Positions 59,021 to 64,000 of a stretch of 64,000 nucleotides of DNA are shown in pieces. The notes beneath the pieces were generated by a model. It saw nothing but the letters and a program-made list of their open reading frames with translations, had not been told where the DNA came from and did no database searches. The DNA is from Nitrosomonas sp. (GTDB lineage: Bacteria > Pseudomonadota > Gammaproteobacteria > Burkholderiales > Nitrosomonadaceae). The stretch spans positions 1,364,001 through 1,428,000 of the forward strand of contig JALDQW010000001.1 of the NCBI GenBank assembly GCA_031316255.1, given 5' to 3'. The position numbers and the translations under genes were made by a program. How positions within the stretch are numbered: position 1 is the stretch's first letter; each line of letters opens with the position of its first letter.

Positions 59021-59464
59021 ATGAGTACGCCAAGTAAATTTATCATTTTGGTTTTCTTGAGTTTAAATTTTTTGCCTGTGTTACACGCCGGATCAACGAT
59101 CTATAAATATGTTGATCAGGATGGGAACATTACATTTACCAATCGCCCTATCAAAGGGGCGCAAAAAACCAGAACAGCGCCACAATCTTCCACCGTTCAA
59201 CCCTATGTATCAAAAGTTCAACCTGTTGTTCCAAAAGATACTGCCAACACACAAAACAAGCGTGACATCAAGCGACGTGAAATCCTTCAGCATGAACTGG
59301 CGACTGAAATGAAATTATTTTCTGATGCACGCAAAAACTTGTCCCTGATGCGCGTCAATGATACCGATTATCAACAAAACGAAGAATTCAGACAGCTGCA
59401 ACACAAACTGTTGCGGCATGAAAATAATATCTCGGCCATAAGAAAAGAACTCGCAAAACTGTAG
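59021..59464 (+). CDS. DUF4124-domain exported protein A
   Basis: This 147-residue protein has a signal peptide (about 1-23) and then the DUF4124 motif STIYKYVDQDGNITFTNRPI. A Thr/Gln/Pro-rich linker and a charged helical C-terminal half (KRREILQHELATEMKLFSDA) follow. DUF4124 proteins are periplasmic or envelope proteins of unknown role. A second member follows 24 bases later, so the pair is probably one operon and a tandem duplication. Confidence 0.85.
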   Translation: MSTPSKFIILVFLSLNFLPVLHAGSTIYKYVDQDGNITFTNRPIKGAQKTRTAPQSSTVQPYVSKVQPVVPKDTANTQNKRDIKRREILQHELATEMKLFSDARKNLSLMRVNDTDYQQNEEFRQLQHKLLRHENNISAIRKELAKL

Positions 59465-59488
59465 CTTTAGGAATCCGGTAAAACGATT

Positions 59489-59941
59489 ATGAAATCAAAA
59501 TATTTTTTCTTGCTCGCAATTTTCTTCATTTATGCCTTTCCGGCACATTCCGGTGTTTACAAACAAGTTGACGAACATGGCAATGTTACTTATTCAAACG
59601 TTCGATCGGGTAATGCCGAGAAAGTCGATCTTCCGTCCATAATTGTTGTCCCTTCCGCTAATACCGAAGGTGTGGATGAACGGATCAAAAAAAGAAGAGA
59701 AAATAAAGAGATCAGAGCGCAGCGAAAAGAAATTGAACAAAGAATAGCTGATGAGTCTGATTTTCTGGAAGCTATCAAGGCTGAATATAAAGGTGGCAAC
59801 CCGGATCGTTTGGGCAGCGAGCGTAATTACCAAAGATATTTAGACAGAGTTGAACGCCTGAAAAATGAAATCAGCGTGCGCGAGGCAAATCTTCAAGTGC
59901 TGCAACGCCAACTGGATGAATTGCCACAGATAACACGATAA
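59489..59941 (+). CDS. DUF4124-domain exported protein B
   Basis: This 150-residue protein has a signal peptide ending PAHS, then the DUF4124 motif GVYKQVDEHGNVTYSNVRSG. A predicted coiled coil follows (RIKKRRENKEIRAQRKEIEQ and VERLKNEISVREANLQVLQR). It is a diverged paralogue of the gene just upstream. Function unknown. Confidence 0.85.
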   Translation: MKSKYFFLLAIFFIYAFPAHSGVYKQVDEHGNVTYSNVRSGNAEKVDLPSIIVVPSANTEGVDERIKKRRENKEIRAQRKEIEQRIADESDFLEAIKAEYKGGNPDRLGSERNYQRYLDRVERLKNEISVREANLQVLQRQLDELPQITR

Positions 59942-60160
59942 TCAATGATTGTACAATTAGTACGCTGCCCACCAAATCAGTAGAAGTAGCTACATTTCCA
60001 ATGAGATTGCATGTGTAGATTCACTGATCCGCTTTATTGTCAATTTCCCTAAAAAAGTAAGCATTCTGTAGCATAATCAAATGATTTGATTATTAGAAAA
60101 GTGCAAAATATTGATCGCATTCTTGAAATCAAAGGATAGATCAATTATTGAGGGATTTTT

Positions 60161-61525
60161 ATGTGCATACAGTCTATTAACCCAGCTACAGGGCAAATGA
60201 TACAATCTTTTCCTGCTTTCCAAGGCAAGGATATTGCCGCAATTCTGAATAATGTTGCATCCGCCCAAATTCATTGGGCAGCGTTTAGTCTCGATCAGCG
60301 GGCAAACTTTTTTCAGAATCTTGCGCAGGTATTTCGCGATTCTCGTGATCAATATGCGAATCTGATCACGGAAGAAATGGGCAAGTTATTAAAAGAAGCC
60401 CGGGCCGAGGTAGAAAAATGCGCACTCGGATGTGAATATTATGCTAAACACGCCAAAACATTTTTGGCTGATGAACCTATTGCTTCAGACGCCACGCACA
60501 GTTATGTTGCATACCAGCCTTTGGGCGTCGTGTTTTGCATCATGCCCTGGAACTTTCCTTTTTGGCAACTGATACGCGCCGCTGCGCCGGCCATGATGGC
60601 AGGTAATGCCGTTATCCTGAAACACGCTGCTAATGTGCCGCTTTGCGCTTTGGCGCTGGAAGAAGCTTTTCGTGCAGCGGACTTTCCGGCAGATGTGTTC
60701 CGCAGTTTATTGATCACCGCAGAGCAGGCCGAAACAGTTATCGAAAATCAGAATGTGGCGGCGGTTACACTAACCGGAAGCACGGCTGCGGGCAGTAAAG
60801 TGGCGGCGATAGCCGGCAAACATTTAAAAAAATGTGTGCTTGAGCTGGGCGGATCGGATCCTTTCATTGTGCTTGACGATGCAGATATTGATTTTGCAGC
60901 AGAACAGGCCATCATAGCCCGTTTTCAGAATGCGGGGCAAAGTTGTATTGCCGCAAAGCGATTTGTACTCGTTGATGGCATTGCCGATCAATTTGTGGCC
61001 CGGTTTAAAAACCGGGTAAGTCAACTACGCTACGGGGACCCCAAAGAAGAAATGACTGACATTGCGCCGATGGCGCGCACCGACCTGCGTGACGATTTGC
61101 ATGCACAGGTTAAACGCAGTATTTCTATGGGTGCAGAACTTATGATTGGTGGAACGTTTATCGGGAAGCAAGGCGCTTATTATGCACCCACAATTCTGGA
61201 TTATGTGCGACCGGGTATGCCCGCATTCGATGAAGAACTGTTTGGTCCTGTAGCGGCCATGGTGCGAGTAAAAAATCTTGATGAAGCTATTGCGTTAGCA
61301 AATCGTACTCAATTTGGCCTCGGTGCCAGTATATGGACACAAAATGTGAAACGCGGAGAAAGTATTGCGCGAAAAATCCATGCTGGTTGTACCTTTGTCA
61401 ACGGTGTTGTTAAAAGCGATCCGCGCTTGCCGTTCGGAGGCGTCAAGCATTCCGGTTTTGGCCGGGAGTTGTCTTTCCATGGCATCCGCGAATTTGTGAA
61501 TATCAAAACGGTATGGATCAAATAA
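60161..61525 (+). CDS. Succinate-semialdehyde-type aldehyde dehydrogenase
   Basis: This 454-residue NAD(P)-dependent dehydrogenase has IMPWNFPFWQLIRAAAPAMM, the Gly motif LTGSTAAGSKVA, catalytic Glu in CVLELGGSDPF and catalytic Cys262 in NAGQSCIAAKRF. The short form with FVNGVVKSDPRLPFGGVKHS resembles Sad/GabD1-type enzymes that oxidise succinate semialdehyde to succinate. The preceding 200 bases have no gene. In some autotrophs such an enzyme closes an alternative TCA branch. Confidence 0.9.
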   Translation: MCIQSINPATGQMIQSFPAFQGKDIAAILNNVASAQIHWAAFSLDQRANFFQNLAQVFRDSRDQYANLITEEMGKLLKEARAEVEKCALGCEYYAKHAKTFLADEPIASDATHSYVAYQPLGVVFCIMPWNFPFWQLIRAAAPAMMAGNAVILKHAANVPLCALALEEAFRAADFPADVFRSLLITAEQAETVIENQNVAAVTLTGSTAAGSKVAAIAGKHLKKCVLELGGSDPFIVLDDADIDFAAEQAIIARFQNAGQSCIAAKRFVLVDGIADQFVARFKNRVSQLRYGDPKEEMTDIAPMARTDLRDDLHAQVKRSISMGAELMIGGTFIGKQGAYYAPTILDYVRPGMPAFDEELFGPVAAMVRVKNLDEAIALANRTQFGLGASIWTQNVKRGESIARKIHAGCTFVNGVVKSDPRLPFGGVKHSGFGRELSFHGIREFVNIKTVWIK

Positions 61526-61594
61526 CTTTTCGAATATACGGAGAATTGAAACAATGTTGTGTTGAAAGTATTACTGTACAAAACAAAAAATCAT

Positions 61595-61638
61595 CCGATC
61601 AATTTTCGGGATTTATTCATTTGACGAAAATTGATCGG
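61595..61638. terminator. Inverted repeat between convergent genes (possible bidirectional terminator)
   Basis: CCGATCAATTTTCG and CGAAAATTGATCGG are perfect 14-base arms around a 16-base loop, placed between the ends of two convergent genes (60161-61525 plus and 61704-62426 minus). The flanks are not strongly T-rich, so a terminator role is likely but not certain. Confidence 0.6.
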
Positions 61639-61703
61639 ATTGAACGAGATTACAGTATTTTTAAGCAATATACTGTATAAGAGCAGACTTTCTTATTGTA
61701 AAT

Positions 61704-62426
61704 TTAAAAGTTCAGGAACAAATTAACACCCAGAATATGCTGCATCTGATCAGGTCTTGGTACTTTGTTTCTATTGAAATATTGGTTCATGTACCCGATT
61801 TCACCTGATATCACCGGTGTAAATCTGTAACCAAATCCGCCAAACACACGATTCTGGTCAAATCCGCCTTTAGTTCCAGTGTCGATATCATTTGTGTTGA
61901 AGAAAATCTCATTTGCCAAAACAAAACTCAGGTTAGGTATTTCTGCAATAGGTACAGTCAGTTTGAATAACTGCCGTACTCTGTAGCCCACGTCCGTACT
62001 GCCGGGTATATCGAAGTAACGCTGCTCAAAACGGGTACGGCTTTGTAACGAGCCAAATGAGAATCTGTCGTTCCAGAGTATCTGTTGCCATATCCGGTGT
62101 TCATTATAGGGTCCGGATGCACCTGAAAAAGGCACACTGGTGGGAATCCAGGCGTAACCCAACCATACACTGATCTTGTCAGTGACAGCATAACCAATAC
62201 CAGGCCGGATAATTCCTTGTGAGAATCTTGTACTGTCATTACCAAAACGCCCTTGTCCTTCAACCCACCATAATACTTTTTCGTTGCCAAGCGCACCGAA
62301 ATTACCTCTTGCCGTAATTTGTCCCCATGTCTGAAAATCTTCCACATATTCAACAGTAGCGGATGCTGTATGATTAATAACCAACAGCATCGCTGCAACA
62401 ATCAGAATACTCAATTTTTTAAGCAT
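61704..62426 (-). CDS. DUF2490-domain outer membrane-like protein
   Basis: The 240-residue precursor has a signal peptide (about 1-23, cut after ASA). A barrel-like pattern follows with DFQTWGQITARGNFG, GYAVTDKISVWLGYAWIP, YNEHRIWQQILWND, RFEQRYFD and a C-terminal GVNLFLNF. This is the DUF2490 family, probably an outer membrane beta barrel. The function is unknown. Confidence 0.87.
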   Translation of the reverse strand: MLKKLSILIVAAMLLVINHTASATVEYVEDFQTWGQITARGNFGALGNEKVLWWVEGQGRFGNDSTRFSQGIIRPGIGYAVTDKISVWLGYAWIPTSVPFSGASGPYNEHRIWQQILWNDRFSFGSLQSRTRFEQRYFDIPGSTDVGYRVRQLFKLTVPIAEIPNLSFVLANEIFFNTNDIDTGTKGGFDQNRVFGGFGYRFTPVISGEIGYMNQYFNRNKVPRPDQMQHILGVNLFLNF

Positions 62427-63043
62427 ATTTTCCCCTTTTTTTGAAACTATTTAATTCTATTGTTATTAATTAATATGTATCCAAAATATGGATAGTGCAA
62501 AGCAAAGTACAATTTTTGTTGGTGCTTATGCTTGATCTTTCCTGTTTCATAAAAACAATGTAAATCAATCGTATAGCACAAATAAAATTATTGTTGATAC
62601 TTTTCAACAGGCAGAATAACACATCAAATGTCAAGAAATTGTCAAGAATCAACCATTTCCCTTGCAGGGCAAATTTGTATTAACCCTGAAAGCTAATCGG
62701 GGACATAGGTGTATTGAGAATAGCCGTCATTACATTCTGGGCCGGTTTCTTTGTTGTAGACTGCATTGGCAGATATCTTCACAAGCACCCACCACCAGGC
62801 ACGGCAATCAATGCGGGCTAAAACAAGCTTCCTTCAGTTATGGCTTATAGCGATTATCTCCCAGTAAGCAACTTTGAATTAATCCGCGCAATAAACACAG
62901 AATCAGAATGTTAATTTTATGAGATAATTTACTCATTTACGTAGGCAGTTCAGGGATATACCATTAAACACATTCAAAAAAACGAAATATCGTTTGTTTA
63001 AAATGAACGATTTTACTAATGATAATGGGTACAGGGTACAGCA
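62427..63043. other. Intergenic stretch before the sulfotransferase-like gene
   Basis: About 600 bases have no convincing gene. A 62-codon frame at 62662-62850 has no ribosome site or domain. The region is A/T-rich and must hold the promoters of both flanking genes. No repeat or RNA was recognised. Confidence 0.5.
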
Positions 63044-63808
63044 ATGAAAAATGTCATTATTCTTACACATGGATGGACAGGTAGTTCAGTGTTTGCGGCC
63101 TTACTCGGCAAAGCAGGTTACTGGCATGGTGAAAACACGTTTAAAAAAGTTGATTATGATACTTACGAGAATCTCAGATTGGTTGAATTAAACAATCAGC
63201 TATTGAACGAATTGAACTACACTGGAAATCGCGAGCATGAAATACTTTCAACTGAAGTATTGGATGAATTGGCGCTCAAAGCTTCAGCCATAGACCTTAC
63301 GCCTTACCGAAAATTTCTTGAAGACTGTCAGCAGCACAAACCATGGATTTGGAAAGATCCCAGGCTTGCGCTGACGATACGTATCTGGGCAAAATTTTTA
63401 CCGCTTGATGACACTAGATTTATCGTACTTACGCGTGATGATGTGCAGGCGTGGATTACTTCAAACATACGCCGCCATATTCAAAGTCGTGCATTCACCC
63501 AGGCTTATAATGGTGCTATTACAAATAGCATAAAAAAGTTTTTGCACGAAAATCATCTGGAATTTATACAATTTAAATTCGAAGATTTACAATTGACACC
63601 GGAGAAAACAGTAGAAGAACTCAATCGTTTTTTGAATCTACAATTGACGATGGCGGATTTAAAATCGGTTTATAAATTTCCACTTTACAAAAAGACCAGA
63701 GGTCTGAAGGACAAGTTGACCGCGTGGTTGATTTATCTGAAAAACTATCGTTGCCGGAGAGATGTAACCGGTCTTGTTTCTAACGTTGATAATGCAAAAA
63801 GGCTTTAG
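63044..63808 (+). CDS. Sulfotransferase-like protein
   Basis: This 254-residue protein has an N-terminal loop HGWTGSSVFAALLGKAGYW at the place of the PAPS phosphate loop of sulfotransferases. WIWKDPRLALTIRIWAKFLP, FIVLTRDDVQAWITS and a later FKFEDLQLTPEKTVEELNRF follow, a pattern common in the bacterial sulfotransferase family. The P-loop is not the exact consensus. The acceptor is unknown. The remaining 190 bases of the window show no clear gene. Confidence 0.78.
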   Translation: MKNVIILTHGWTGSSVFAALLGKAGYWHGENTFKKVDYDTYENLRLVELNNQLLNELNYTGNREHEILSTEVLDELALKASAIDLTPYRKFLEDCQQHKPWIWKDPRLALTIRIWAKFLPLDDTRFIVLTRDDVQAWITSNIRRHIQSRAFTQAYNGAITNSIKKFLHENHLEFIQFKFEDLQLTPEKTVEELNRFLNLQLTMADLKSVYKFPLYKKTRGLKDKLTAWLIYLKNYRCRRDVTGLVSNVDNAKRL

Positions 63809-64000
63809 CACTGAATCAATACTGAATCCTGCTCAACAGGATAGTCATGATCAAGTTTCAGCTCTGGCTTTTTTTTTATCGAAGAATAACCAAATTTTGG
63901 AAATGACAGTTTGTTCCAAACCTTCTGAGCGACCAGTCATGATCCACAACAAATACACACTGCCTATATAAGTAAGTGCACCTATCGAGACATCCATTAA

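Noticed and set aside
62662-62850. 62-codon gene before the sulfotransferase-like gene
   Set aside because: No ribosome site, no domain or signal peptide, unusual composition.

Overview
The window looks like a chromosomal segment of a betaproteobacterium close to Nitrosomonas. The indications are the overall gene set, a two-domain multicopper oxidase of the kind characterised in Nitrosomonas europaea, a compact type A RNase P RNA and mainly autotroph or C1-style central metabolism genes. The assignment comes from recognising protein families, not from a database search.

Layout: (1) 1-3061 is the mnmG-rsmG-parA-parB cluster (often near the origin of replication) plus a Trm112-like protein. 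(2) 3109-7438 holds an ADP-ribosylglycohydrolase-like gene and a malyl-CoA lyase / malate thiokinase set (mcl, mtkA, mtkB). (3) 7775-7971 holds tRNA-Ala(GGC) and tRNA-Glu(TTC). (4) 8382-15847 holds a His/Tyr-rich secreted protein, a PepSY protein with a PhoP/PhoQ-like two-component pair, a very large MscK-like mechanosensitive channel and an isoaspartyl peptidase. (5) 15972-22236 holds two lipoproteins, rnpB, a TolC-type protein, a Pcm-like methyltransferase, a TPP riboswitch with thiC, and uppP.

(6) 22282-37147 is an accessory island. It contains three toxin-antitoxin modules: MNT/HEPN with a palindromic MITE-like insertion in the HEPN gene, BrnTA and ParDE. It also has two apparently identical inverted copies of an IS5-family element (24680-26014 and 33574-34908), an IS701-family element with clean terminal repeats and target duplication, decayed transposase fragments, a 4 x 25 bp tandem repeat, a frameshifted DUF4062 gene, and a recurring TCAGGTCTTGCATT-like motif at module edges. 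Between the IS5 copies lies the most interesting locus: a peptide export cassette made of an HlyD-type adaptor, a C39-peptidase ABC transporter and three small double-glycine leader peptides. Two of these peptides have different leaders but predicted cargos of exactly 17 residues. A 61-codon membrane-like ORF sits directly behind the transporter. No modification enzyme is visible.

(7) 37192-41871 is a minus-strand signalling group: glycine-zipper lipoprotein, membrane Ser/Thr kinase, PP2C phosphatase and an FHA-transmembrane-trypsin-like protease. (8) 42178-64000 is ordinary chromosome: dsbB, Fur-box hemP, DUF2325, multicopper oxidase, ssb, a YajR-like MFS carrier, uvrA, glycerate 2-kinase, a porin, recQ, a DASS carrier, glnA, two DUF4124 proteins, a succinate-semialdehyde-type dehydrogenase, DUF2490 and a sulfotransferase-like protein.

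How they fit together: mcl/mtkAB could interconvert malate with glyoxylate plus acetyl-CoA, and the glycerate kinase would feed glyoxylate-derived carbon back to 2-phosphoglycerate. The island combines peptide secretion with stability modules and repeated insertion and decay.
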